A stretch of 64,000 nt of DNA. It comes from an uncultured Pseudohongiella sp. (GTDB lineage Bacteria > Pseudomonadota > Gammaproteobacteria > Pseudomonadales > Pseudohongiellaceae). Position numbers and translations under genes: made by a program. Every line of letters begins with the position of its first letter. Positions within the stretch are counted from its first letter, which is position 1. Shown one piece after another: positions 40,994 through 49,688 of this stretch. The stretch is taken from assembly GCA_951812715.1 (NCBI GenBank), contig OX638323.1, positions 3,390,577 through 3,454,576 on the forward strand. The letters are read 5' to 3'. Below the pieces are notes generated by a model. It searched no databases, was not told the DNA's origin, and saw only the letters and a program-made list of their open reading frames with translations.

Positions 40994-41415
40994 TCAGGCG
41001 GCCCATGGGTCGTGCATGACCTGGAAGAACGCGCAGTGGCCGTCGATGATGCGGCGGGTGGCTTCCCGGCTGGTCTTGAGGCTCTATTCGCCGCGCTCGC
41101 AGGCGCCGTCGAGCAGAACGCCGTCGCTACGTGGGAACATGTAGAGGCGTCATTACCGACGACGTTGAAATCGACTTCCTCCTGGGGCAACAGGAAAGTG
41201 AGCTGGCCCTTGATGGGCATCAGCATTTCGTCCCCGAACAGCGCGTTCAAGCCGAGGCCGGTACAGTTGAAGATCACGTCTTCTTCCAGCGTCAGCAATT
41301 CCTCGGCGCCGGCAATCTCGCGGATATTGATCTTGCCGCCCGCGCCGGGGCGTGCGAAGACTCGCACGCGATGTGGGCGGAGCGTGGTCCGACCCGGGCG
41401 CGGGCGGCCTTAGGG
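40994..41415 (-). pseudogene. D-amino-acid oxidase-like FAD oxidoreductase, C-terminal remnant with frameshift and amber codon
   Basis: On the minus strand, RVFARPGAGGKINIREIAG, then DVIFNCTGLGLNALFGDEMLMPIKGQLTFLLPQEEVDFNVVGND is the central part of a DAO-family enzyme. The frame then shifts: another frame continues LYMFPRSDGVLLDGACERGE, an internal TAG, then SLKTSREATRRIIDGHCAFFQVMHDPWAA and a stop at 40994-40996. No N-terminal Rossmann domain is found upstream. The gene is therefore truncated, frameshifted and nonsense-mutated. Confidence 0.8.
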
Positions 41416-41520
41416 GTCGGGGCTCCATTCTTCGCGCCCGGAAGCGGCGTCGAGCGCAATTCGGCGTCGCTCGGGCCGCGCGCCAAGCTAACGCTTGGTT
41501 TGCCGCTGGCCCATGCGCGT

Positions 41521-42960
41521 TCAAGGTTGCAATGGCGCCATTAGCGGCCAGGGGGCGGCTGCTTCGAGTTGTCTGGCCAGTTGCAGCAAGCGCAGGTCGC
41601 CGCCCCAGGCCGCTGTGAACATGACTCCGACTGGCAGGTTCCTGCCGGTGCGATGCACAGGTACCGACATTGAAGGCTGGCCGGTGCCGTTGTAGATCGA
41701 GGTAAAGCCGCTGTATTGACGGAAACGGCTGACATATTCGCGCTGATCCTCGCTGTTCATGTCGAGCCAGCCAAGCCTTGCCGTGGCGCGCGCCAGCACT
41801 GGTGAAACGATCACGTCTACTTGTTCATGGACCGCCGCCATTCGCCGTTCCGCTACACGCAGCAGGTCGCGCGCCGCGAGGTAGTCCACGGCCGGAGTAT
41901 CGGCGCCATGTTTCGCCATGACGCAAGTAGACCGTTCTATCGGCGCCGCATCGAGCCCGATGTCGAAATGGCGCAATCCCCGCTCCAAAGAGCGGTAGAC
42001 ATGTACGCAGATGATCCGCGACATGGCTGAATTCAGCGCCTCATAGTCGAGTGGATGGCTGAATGGCTCCACGCTGTGTCCTAACGATTCGCACAGGGCC
42101 GCGGCCGCTTGCACCGCCGCGACGCAATCGTCATCGAGCTTTTGGCCCATGGGGTGGGTGTCCTGAATGCCGATTCGCAGGCGCGGACAGGGCTGTTCGA
42201 GAGCCGCGAGGAAGGATGCCGGCGCCGGCGGCCGGGCGAACAGGTGCTGTCCCGCCGGCAATGCGATGAGATCGAGCAACGCGGCGCTGTCGCGAACGCT
42301 TCTGGAAACCACATGTTCCACGGCCATTCCGCTCCAGTTTTCGGACAGCAAGGCGCCCGCCTGGGTCAATCCGCGGCTGGGTTTGAGCCCGAACAATCCG
42401 CAGCAACTCGCCGGAATCCGGATGGAGCCGCCGCCGTCGGACGCATGGGCTACGGGCACGATGCCTGCCGCTACCGCCGCCGCGGCGCCGCCGCTTGAGC
42501 CGCCGGTCGAATAGTCCGTGTTCCAGGGATTGCGGGTGGGGCCGCTGGCGACCGGTTCGGTGGTCAAGGTCAGGCCGAATTCCGGCGTATTGGTCTTGCC
42601 CAGTATGGTCAGGCCGGCGGCTTCGTACAATTGTACGGTCGGCGATGACGATTTGGCGACGTAGTTTTTGAACAGTTCGCTACCGTAGCTGGTGCCGGCG
42701 CCTTGCAGATCGCTGAGATCCTTGAGCAGAAACGGAACGCCGGCCAACGGCCCCGGCGCTTCCGCGGTTTCGTCCAGGGTCCTGGCATGCTCCAGGGCTT
42801 GTTCATATAGCGGCAGTACGATGGCATTCAGCGCCGGGTTGCGCTGTTGCGCTCGCGCAATGGCGCACGCGGCCAGTTCGACGCGGCTGAAATCACCGCG
42901 CTCCAACCCTTGCGCCAGGGCAAGCGCATCCATTGCAAGATATTCATTTTCACTAGGCAA
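41521..42960 (-). CDS. Amidase-signature family hydrolase
   Basis: A 479-residue enzyme with the complete amidase triad: K80 in FLLKDL, cis-serine S155 in GGSSGG and nucleophile S179 in [11 protein letters not shown]. The 24-residue S155-S179 spacing equals that of fatty acid amide hydrolase (217-241). The family hydrolyses amides, including fatty-acid amides, aryl acylamides and carbamates; GatA is unlikely without gatB/gatC nearby. No signal peptide, so cytoplasmic. It is on the same strand as pyrB, 18 bp downstream of that stop, and may share its transcript. Confidence 0.92.
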   Translation of the reverse strand: MPSENEYLAMDALALAQGLERGDFSRVELAACAIARAQQRNPALNAIVLPLYEQALEHARTLDETAEAPGPLAGVPFLLKDLSDLQGAGTSYGSELFKNYVAKSSSPTVQLYEAAGLTILGKTNTPEFGLTLTTEPVASGPTRNPWNTDYSTGGSSGGAAAAVAAGIVPVAHASDGGGSIRIPASCCGLFGLKPSRGLTQAGALLSENWSGMAVEHVVSRSVRDSAALLDLIALPAGQHLFARPPAPASFLAALEQPCPRLRIGIQDTHPMGQKLDDDCVAAVQAAAALCESLGHSVEPFSHPLDYEALNSAMSRIICVHVYRSLERGLRHFDIGLDAAPIERSTCVMAKHGADTPAVDYLAARDLLRVAERRMAAVHEQVDVIVSPVLARATARLGWLDMNSEDQREYVSRFRQYSGFTSIYNGTGQPSMSVPVHRTGRNLPVGVMFTAAWGGDLRLLQLARQLEAAAPWPLMAPLQP

Positions 42961-42978
42961 AGGGGGGTTCTCCCGTGG

Positions 42979-43995
42979 TTATTCGAATCGGCGTCCGGTA
43001 TACCAGCCGGCTTCCTGAACCTGCCGCGGCGCCTGGTCGACCACGTCAAGCACCAGCGCGAACAGCGCCATGCGCACGAGGACGCCATTGTCGGCCTGGC
43101 GGAAAATGGCCAGGTTGGGATGCTGGTTCAGGTCTTCGTCGAGTTCGTTAGCTTCGGCCCGGGTGTCCCGGGGCATGGGGTGCATGATGACGGTATTGGG
43201 CTGACAGTGCCGGGTGTAGATTGCCTGATTGAGCCGGAAGCGGCCGCGGTACACGTCCGCTTCAAGCCGGCTGGCGAAACGTTCTTCCTGGATGCGGGTA
43301 AGATAGATCGTGTCGTTGTCATGCAGGCCCCGCGCCATGTCCTCGGTTTCGATCACGGTGTGGCCGGCCTGACGCAGCTCGGAAACGATCTCGGCGGTCA
43401 TGCGCAATTGCTTCGGCGAAATCAGGTTGAAGGTGATATCGCGGTACAAGCGCAACAGCCGTGATAGCGAATGCACGGTGCGGCCGTGTTTCAGGTCGCC
43501 GACCATGCCGATGCGCATGCCGTCGATGTTACGCTGCCTGGATTCGAGTTCCTTGCGGATGGTGTACAGGTCGAGCAGCGCCTGGGACGGGTGTTCATTG
43601 ACGCCATCGCCGCCATTGATCACCGGAACCCGGCTAGCCTCGGCGAACTCCGCCACCGAACCGGCCCGCGGATGGCGCATGACGATGATGTCGCTATAGC
43701 CGCTGATTACGCGGGCCGTGTCGTAGAGCGATTCACCCTTGGTAATGGAAGAGGCGCCGGCTTCGGCGGTTTCGCGCACATGCCCGCCAAGCATATTGAA
43801 CGCGCAGCCGAAACTGACTCTCGTGCGCGTGCTCGGTTCGAAGAACATGTTGCCGAGGATGGCGCCATCGAGCGCCTTGCTGACTTGTTTTCGCCGCGCG
43901 AAAGGTTCCATACTGTCGGCCACGGAGAAAATTCGCTCGACATCGGAGCGCTGGAATTGTTGAACGCTGATGATATGGGCGCCGCGGAAATCCAT
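42979..43995 (-). CDS. pyrB: Aspartate carbamoyltransferase catalytic subunit
   Basis: A 338-residue transcarbamylase for the first committed step of pyrimidine synthesis (carbamoyl phosphate + aspartate). The carbamoyl-phosphate site is STRTR at 55-59 (FFEPSTRTRVSF), followed by GGDGVNEHPSQALLDLYTI and VIMHPMPRD. The aspartate-site SLTR/loop region differs from ArgF, and the other transcarbamylase in the window (59286) has the ornithine-type HCLPAHRG. The frame extends to 44133, but the ATG at 43995 with GGAAG upstream gives a normal N-terminus. No pyrI regulatory subunit or pyrC-like pseudosubunit is adjacent. It is divergent from sbcB. Confidence 0.95.
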   Translation of the reverse strand: MDFRGAHIISVQQFQRSDVERIFSVADSMEPFARRKQVSKALDGAILGNMFFEPSTRTRVSFGCAFNMLGGHVRETAEAGASSITKGESLYDTARVISGYSDIIVMRHPRAGSVAEFAEASRVPVINGGDGVNEHPSQALLDLYTIRKELESRQRNIDGMRIGMVGDLKHGRTVHSLSRLLRLYRDITFNLISPKQLRMTAEIVSELRQAGHTVIETEDMARGLHDNDTIYLTRIQEERFASRLEADVYRGRFRLNQAIYTRHCQPNTVIMHPMPRDTRAEANELDEDLNQHPNLAIFRQADNGVLVRMALFALVLDVVDQAPRQVQEAGWYTGRRFE

Positions 43996-44133
43996 CGAAA
44001 TCTTCCAGAACGGGGGCCGGCGGACGATTTCCGGCTGTCCGAATACTACAACATATCGCCGGGCATGAGCATCAGGCCGATCAGCGTCGCAGTCACGGCG
44101 CCGCGCCGGCATTAACACGAAATTCGCGGGCAA

Positions 44134-45555
44134 ATGGCGGAAAAATCAATCTACTGGTACGACTTCGAAACTTTCGGCCGGGATCCCCGCCGCGGTCGCG
44201 CCGCGCAGTTCGCCGGACTGCGCACCGACGAAAACCTCGAGCCCGTGGGCGAACCGCTGATGCTTTATTGCCGCCCGGCGGGAGACTTTTTGCCGGACCC
44301 GATGGCCTGTCTGATTACCGGGATCACGCCACGGAAAGCGCTCGACAACGGAATTGGCGAGGCCGAGTTCATCGGCCGCATCAGACAGGAATTCAGCAAA
44401 CCCGGCACCTGCGTGGCCGGCTACAACAACATCCGCTTCGACGATGAACTCACCAGGCAGTTGCTATATCGCAATTTCTTCGACCCCTACGAGCACGAAT
44501 GGCGCAACGGCAATTCGCGCTGGGACATCATCGATATGGCGCGGCTGTGCGCCGCTACTCGCCCGCAAGGCATCGATTGGCCGCGAACGGAAGAAGGGGC
44601 GGCGATTTTCAAACTGGAGGAACTGAGCCGGGCCAATGGCCTTGAGCATGAAAACGCCCACGACGCCTTGTCGGACGTGCGAGCGACGATCGACCTGGCC
44701 CGGCTCATCCGCGACCGCCAGCCGCGCCTGTATGACTATGTCTACCAGTTGCGCGGCAAGGATAAGGTCGCGGCCCAGATTGATCTGCACACGCGTAAAC
44801 CCATGCTGCATGTTTCGGGCAAATATCCTGCCCGGCAAGGCTGCCTGGGTCTGGTGATTCCGGTCGGCGCGCACGCGGTCAACAAGAACGCGGTCATCGT
44901 CTACGATCTGCGCGTCGACCCCCGCCAATGGGCCGGGCTTTCAATTGAACAACTGGCCAGGCACTTGTTCACTCCGCGAGAGGAACTGGCCGGCGAGCGC
45001 CTGCCGCTGAAGATTATCAGCAGGAATCACTGTCCGGTCGTGACTTCGCCGGCCGCGCTGCCGCGGGAACGGGCGGCGGCATTCGGCATCGATCACGACG
45101 CCTGCCGCGAACACTGGGAATTCTTGACCGGCAATCCGCGGTTGATGCAGCGCTTTTGCGATTTGTTCCAGGCCGACAGTGGCGGCCGCCAGGAAGACGA
45201 TCCGGATTTCATGATCTACAGCGGCGGATTTTTTAGCGACGGCGACCGCTCCCTCATGGAAACCCTGCGCGGTATCGCGCCCGGAGATCTTGGGCGTGTC
45301 GATCTGCCGTTTCGGGACAGCCGCTTGCCGGAGATGCTGTTCCGCTATCGCGCGCGGAATTTCCCGGAAACCCTGAGCGCGGAGGAATGCTCCCGATGGC
45401 GCGAATTCTGCCGTTCGCGGCTGCAACAACCGGCGGCCGTCGAAGATTTCGAAAAATCCCTGCAATCGGTGCGCGCGGCCGAATTGCCGGGCGCCGGAGA
45501 AATCATCGCGGAACTGACCGATTATGTTGACGGCATCCGCGCCGCTGTTGCATAG
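44134..45555 (+). CDS. sbcB: Exodeoxyribonuclease I
   Basis: A 473-residue 3'-5' single-strand DNA exonuclease of the DEDD superfamily, used in recombination and mismatch repair. Exo motif I is YWYDFETFG with D10 and E12, then ACLITGITPRKAL, AGYNNIRFDDELTRQLLYRNFFDPY and the third motif ENAHDALSDVRATIDLARLI. The C-terminal SH3-like and helical regions (KPMLHVSGKYPARQGCLGLVIPVG..., NHCPVV) follow, as in E. coli SbcB (475 residues). The gene is divergent from pyrB and 18 bp before an acyltransferase gene on the same strand. Confidence 0.96.
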   Translation: MAEKSIYWYDFETFGRDPRRGRAAQFAGLRTDENLEPVGEPLMLYCRPAGDFLPDPMACLITGITPRKALDNGIGEAEFIGRIRQEFSKPGTCVAGYNNIRFDDELTRQLLYRNFFDPYEHEWRNGNSRWDIIDMARLCAATRPQGIDWPRTEEGAAIFKLEELSRANGLEHENAHDALSDVRATIDLARLIRDRQPRLYDYVYQLRGKDKVAAQIDLHTRKPMLHVSGKYPARQGCLGLVIPVGAHAVNKNAVIVYDLRVDPRQWAGLSIEQLARHLFTPREELAGERLPLKIISRNHCPVVTSPAALPRERAAAFGIDHDACREHWEFLTGNPRLMQRFCDLFQADSGGRQEDDPDFMIYSGGFFSDGDRSLMETLRGIAPGDLGRVDLPFRDSRLPEMLFRYRARNFPETLSAEECSRWREFCRSRLQQPAAVEDFEKSLQSVRAAELPGAGEIIAELTDYVDGIRAAVA

Positions 45556-45573
45556 CCAGCCACATGCGCCATA

Positions 45574-46806
45574 ATGTTTTTTGTCCAGGGCCGCGTGCCC
45601 GTTCCCACCCGCTGGAGTATGGAAACAGGTGACGTCATAAGCAGGGAGCAGCAAGACAAGTTCGCCGAGATCAGGCCCTACCGCGATCACGAGATCAGGC
45701 CGGTGCTTGAGCGGCTGATGGAAGAACGGGAATTCCTCGACAGCATGGCGGCCTTTCAGAGCCGTCGTCTCGCCCGCTGGCTTCCTGGACTGCTGCGATT
45801 TCTGATTTCCCGCCGACTGCGCCGCTTCATCGCATCCGTGGACGATGTGCAAAGCATGCAACAGGTCGTCGCGTTATATATGGAAAAGACCGTCCGCACC
45901 ACGACCTGGGGGCTGAGTCAGACCGGGCTGGAAAATCTGCGGCCGGATCAGTCTTACGTTTTTGTCAGCAATCACCGCGACATCGTCATGGACCCGGCAT
46001 TTACCAATTTGCTATTGCATCGGGCCGGCTTCACAACCGTGCAGATCGGCGTCGGAGACAATCTGCTCACCAAACCCTTTGTCGCGGACCTGATGCGCGT
46101 CAACAAGAGCTTTATCGTGCATCGATCACTGAAAGGGCGGGAACTTCTGCTCGCGCTGCGATTGCTATCGGAGTACATCCACCATTGCATGGAAGTTTCG
46201 GAGAATGTCTGGATCGCGCAGCGGGAAGGGCGCGCCAAGGACGGAATCGATCGCACGGATCCGGCGCTGCTGAAGATGCTGGCCATGGGCAAGCGGAAAA
46301 TGCCCCTGCACCAAAGTCTGGCCCATTTGCATATCGTACCGGTGGCGATTTCCTATGAAATCGATCCTTGCGATTCGCTCAAGGCCCGGGAGTTACATCA
46401 AATAAAGACCACCGGCAGTTTTCCTCGCACCGAAGCCGGCGATCTGCGCAGCATCGTCAAGGGCATGACCGGGTTCAAGGGCAAGGTGCATGTGGCTTTC
46501 GGCGAAGAACTGCGCTGCGAGGCCGATGATGCCGAATTGGCGGCGGCGGCGATTGATCGCCAGATCATCCGCAATTACCGGCCATACGAGACAAATTACC
46601 GGGCGCTGGAAATTCTGCTCGAGGAAGGCGCGCTTGAGTCTCGGGAATTGGCGCAATTGGTCGCTGGCCGGGAGGTGGACAGCCGCTCCCGCGAACTCTT
46701 CGATCGGCGATTGGCGGAAGTACGCGGTGAACTGCGCGAGGTCTTGCTGTTCGGCTACGCCAATCCGGTCATCAGCCAGTTCGAGCGCGCTGCGGGCGGG
46801 AACTGA
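45574..46806 (+). CDS. Glycerophospholipid acyltransferase-family protein (PlsB/PlsC-like)
   Basis: A 410-residue acyltransferase. The catalytic HX4D motif is NHRDIVMD (in YVFVSNHRDIVMDPAFTN), with further blocks VNKSFIVHRSLKGREL, WIAQREGRAKDGIDRTDPALLKML and HIVPVAISYEIDPCD, which correspond to acyltransferase motifs II-IV. No clear transmembrane helix. It would transfer an acyl chain onto a phospholipid precursor or related substrate. The start may be the ATG at 45574 or the ATG at 45619 (METGDVISREQQDKF), the latter with a close GGAG. The 3' end overlaps the convergent DUF349 gene by 35 bp. Confidence 0.82.
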   Translation: MFFVQGRVPVPTRWSMETGDVISREQQDKFAEIRPYRDHEIRPVLERLMEEREFLDSMAAFQSRRLARWLPGLLRFLISRRLRRFIASVDDVQSMQQVVALYMEKTVRTTTWGLSQTGLENLRPDQSYVFVSNHRDIVMDPAFTNLLLHRAGFTTVQIGVGDNLLTKPFVADLMRVNKSFIVHRSLKGRELLLALRLLSEYIHHCMEVSENVWIAQREGRAKDGIDRTDPALLKMLAMGKRKMPLHQSLAHLHIVPVAISYEIDPCDSLKARELHQIKTTGSFPRTEAGDLRSIVKGMTGFKGKVHVAFGEELRCEADDAELAAAAIDRQIIRNYRPYETNYRALEILLEEGALESRELAQLVAGREVDSRSRELFDRRLAEVRGELREVLLFGYANPVISQFERAAGGN

Positions 46807-49477
46807 TTCGCTGCCGCAATTTGCGAAAGCGCTGCCGCAAGGCCTTGCGCGCGTCCGGAGTCAAGGGTCCGGCGCAGGCGAGGGTTACTTCGGCCTCGCG
46901 CAACTTTCCGGCGGTCTGCATGCCATCGGGTCCGCGTTTGCCGAAATTGCTGGCAAGCTGTTGCAATTGCGTTTCCATGCGCAATGATTGGTCCTCGCGC
47001 GGTGAATTGACGCCGGCTTCGACCTCGAGTTGCACGCAAACGCGGCGCTGTTGTTGCTCGCCATCCTCGGCAAGGGCCGCCAGTTGCGCTAGGGTTTTTG
47101 TCTCCATCAGCGCTTGCAGCCAGTGGTTGAATCCACTTTCGCAAGGTTCATCCGCGGCCGGCAACTGCTCCCATTCATCAATTTTGACCGCATTGCGGCG
47201 CTCGTCGAATTGCGCTGGATCCTCGGCGCCGAACAGGGTTTGTTCCAGCTTCTCGAGAAATTCGGATCTGGGCGCCAACTGCTCAAGCAGGCCGGAATGG
47301 CGCCGTTCCGCGGCGGGCCGGGCGCGTTCCCGACTTTTCGCCCGCTGTTCGCTCTCGGCCTTGAATATCGCTTCGCAGACGGCGCGGAATTCCTCCCGGA
47401 AGCGTTTCTCTTCGCGGAAATCCGCCGGCCCGATCTGTTTCCATTCGGTTTGCAGCCGGCGCACTTCCGCCGCGGCCTTGACGCGATCCTCAAGCTCGGC
47501 GAATCGTTTTGCCTGCTCCAGGCAAGACTGCTTGCGGGCGGCATTCCCCGTCACCGCTTCATTACGCAGATTGCCAAGCATTTTCAGCGCCGCGTAATAG
47601 CGCTTCTGCAATGGCTTGATTTTCGATTGCTCAACCGGCGCATGTTCTTTCCAGGATGCGTTGCACGCGGAAATGAGCTGGTTCAGCTTCAGGATGTGAA
47701 CTGACTTGCCGTCCAGTTCCGCCAGCTTTTGCTCCAGTTTTTCGCATAGTTCAATTCGAATCTTCAGATTTTGCGCCATGCGCTGCTTGCGTTGCCGGAA
47801 ATATTCCTTGCATGGAGCATATACCTGGTCCGACATTCGTTTGAATTCGCGCCAGAGCTTTTCGTTCTGATCGGATCGGCCCAGAGCTTTCCACTGTTCA
47901 TGCATTTTCTGGATGCGCCGACTCAGGTCCGGCGGTGACAGGCCCGCGTCCGCCAGTGTACCCATCTCGGCGATGAGTTCCTTTTTCTTTTCCGTGGCCG
48001 CGTAATTGCGCCAATTACGCATTTCCAGCACGGTTCCCTTACAGGCGCCGGCTTCCTTTTGCATGGCGCGCCGCAAATCGCCGGTGCATTGCTGGATGTT
48101 GCCCTGGATCCGATCCCACAGGGAAAGCGCGACTTTGGAGCGGCCCGCTTCGAGCGCTTCTTTCAAAGCCGCTAGCTGGTCTTGCAGACGCTGTTGCAAC
48201 TGCTGCTGGTATTGCTGATTCCTTGCCAGCAGATTCTGCAAATCCCGCCATTGCTCGCAAGACGTTCCCTGCTTCCCAAGTCGTTCGAAACCGCGGCGTA
48301 AATCGATCAGTTCCCGGCTTTGCTTGTGGCTGATTTGCGTCAGCTTCTCAATCAGTTCAACCGGAACATCCTCGGTGATCCCGGATGCGGCAACAGAGCC
48401 GGAATTGGCGGGTTCGACAGTGTTGGCCGCCGCAACCTCTTCCGTAGCGGAATCGGCGGGGAGAGTCTCGTCGACATTTTCGGCGCCGGCCTGTTCCATT
48501 TCGGCCTGCGCTGGAGGAGGCTCGCCGGCATCGCTTGCGGCGTTGGTGTTGGCCGCCGCAACCTCTTCTGTAGCGGAATCGGCGGGGAGAGTCTCGTCGA
48601 CATTTTCGGCGCCGGCCTGTTCCATTTCGGCTTGCGCTGGAGGAGGCTCGCCGGCATCGCTTGCGGCGTTGGTGTTGGCCGCCGCAACCTCTTCCGTAGC
48701 AGAATCGGCAGGGAGAGTCTCGTCGACATTTTCGGCGCCGGCCTGTTCCATTTCGGCCTGCGCTGGAGGAGGCTCGCCGGCATCGCTTGCGGCGTTGGTG
48801 TTGGCCGCCGCAACCTCTTCCGTAGCAGAATCGGCAGGGAGAGTCTCGTCGACATTTTCGGCGCCGGCCTGTTCCATTTCGGCCTGCGCTGGAGGAGGCT
48901 CGCCGGCATCGCTTGCGGCGCTGGTGTTGGCCGCCGCAACCTCTTTTTTAGCGGAATCGGCGGGGAGAGTCTCGTCGACATTTTCGACGCCGGCCTGTTC
49001 CATTTCGGCCTGCGCTGGAGAAGGCTCGCCGGCATCGCTAGCGGCGTTGGCGTTGGCCGCCGCAACCTCTTCTGTAGCGGAATCGGCGGGGAGAGTCCCG
49101 TCGACATTTTCGACGCCGTCCTGTTCCATTTCGACCTGCGCTGGAGGAGGCTCGCCGGCATCGCTTGCGGCGTTGGTGTTGGCCGCCGCAACCTCTTCCG
49201 TAGCGGAATCGGCGGGGAGAGTCTCGTCGACATTTTCGGCGCCGGCTTGTTCCATTTCGGCCTGCGCTGGAGGAGGCTCGCCGGCATCGCTTGCGGCGTT
49301 GGTGTTGGCCGCCGCAACCTCTTCCGTAGCGGAATCGGCAGGGAGAGTCTCGTCGACATTTTCCGCGCTGGCCTGTTCCATTTCGGCCTGCACTGGAGGA
49401 GGCTCGCCGGCATCGCTTGCGGCGTTGGCGTGTTCGTTTTCAAGCTGCACTGACTCGGGATTTTCAATCGCCGACAT
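46772..49477 (-). CDS. DUF349-family coiled-coil protein with eight 42-residue acidic repeats
   Basis: A 901-residue protein. Residues ~19-354 are eight near-identical 42-residue units (AASDAGEPPPAQAEMEQAG, then AENVDETLPADSATEEVAAANTN), very acidic, alanine-rich and lacking aromatic residues, so probably disordered. Residues ~365-901 are helical and carry DUF349 modules: LSRRIQKMHEQWKALGRSDQNEKLWREFKRMSDQVYAPCKEYFRQRKQRMAQNLKIR, then RRLQTEWKQIGPADFREEKRFREEFRAVCEAIF. DUF349 proteins are found across gammaproteobacteria; I know of no settled biochemical function. The gene is divergent from dinG. The 3' end overlaps the acyltransferase gene. Confidence 0.88.
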   Translation of the reverse strand: MSAIENPESVQLENEHANAASDAGEPPPVQAEMEQASAENVDETLPADSATEEVAAANTNAASDAGEPPPAQAEMEQAGAENVDETLPADSATEEVAAANTNAASDAGEPPPAQVEMEQDGVENVDGTLPADSATEEVAAANANAASDAGEPSPAQAEMEQAGVENVDETLPADSAKKEVAAANTSAASDAGEPPPAQAEMEQAGAENVDETLPADSATEEVAAANTNAASDAGEPPPAQAEMEQAGAENVDETLPADSATEEVAAANTNAASDAGEPPPAQAEMEQAGAENVDETLPADSATEEVAAANTNAASDAGEPPPAQAEMEQAGAENVDETLPADSATEEVAAANTVEPANSGSVAASGITEDVPVELIEKLTQISHKQSRELIDLRRGFERLGKQGTSCEQWRDLQNLLARNQQYQQQLQQRLQDQLAALKEALEAGRSKVALSLWDRIQGNIQQCTGDLRRAMQKEAGACKGTVLEMRNWRNYAATEKKKELIAEMGTLADAGLSPPDLSRRIQKMHEQWKALGRSDQNEKLWREFKRMSDQVYAPCKEYFRQRKQRMAQNLKIRIELCEKLEQKLAELDGKSVHILKLNQLISACNASWKEHAPVEQSKIKPLQKRYYAALKMLGNLRNEAVTGNAARKQSCLEQAKRFAELEDRVKAAAEVRRLQTEWKQIGPADFREEKRFREEFRAVCEAIFKAESEQRAKSRERARPAAERRHSGLLEQLAPRSEFLEKLEQTLFGAEDPAQFDERRNAVKIDEWEQLPAADEPCESGFNHWLQALMETKTLAQLAALAEDGEQQQRRVCVQLEVEAGVNSPREDQSLRMETQLQQLASNFGKRGPDGMQTAGKLREAEVTLACAGPLTPDARKALRQRFRKLRQRISSRPQRARTG
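48416..49423 (-). repeat. 126-bp in-gene tandem repeat, eight units
   Basis: An exact 126-bp period (for example CTGTTCCATTTCGGC at 48491, 48617 and 48743) encodes eight 42-residue units of the DUF349 protein. Units 5-7 in protein order are identical in amino acids; units 1, 3 and 4 carry most of the changes. The gradient suggests recent unit duplication from one side. Confidence 0.95.
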
Positions 49478-49688
49478 GGCTTCACCCGCAATCTGCTATG
49501 GCGAACAGGCGACAGTGTACCAAATCGTGGAGCGAGCGACGCATGCGTTTTCCTGTTTGCAAAATGGGATGGCGCGTTGTGAGAGGCGCTCCCCCTCGCG
49601 GATTGGGTCGAAGCCGCCATGCGACCCTTGCCCGGTGCTATACTTTTCGCAGCTTCCCAGGCCCGGACGGCCAAAGGCGCGCAAGCCC

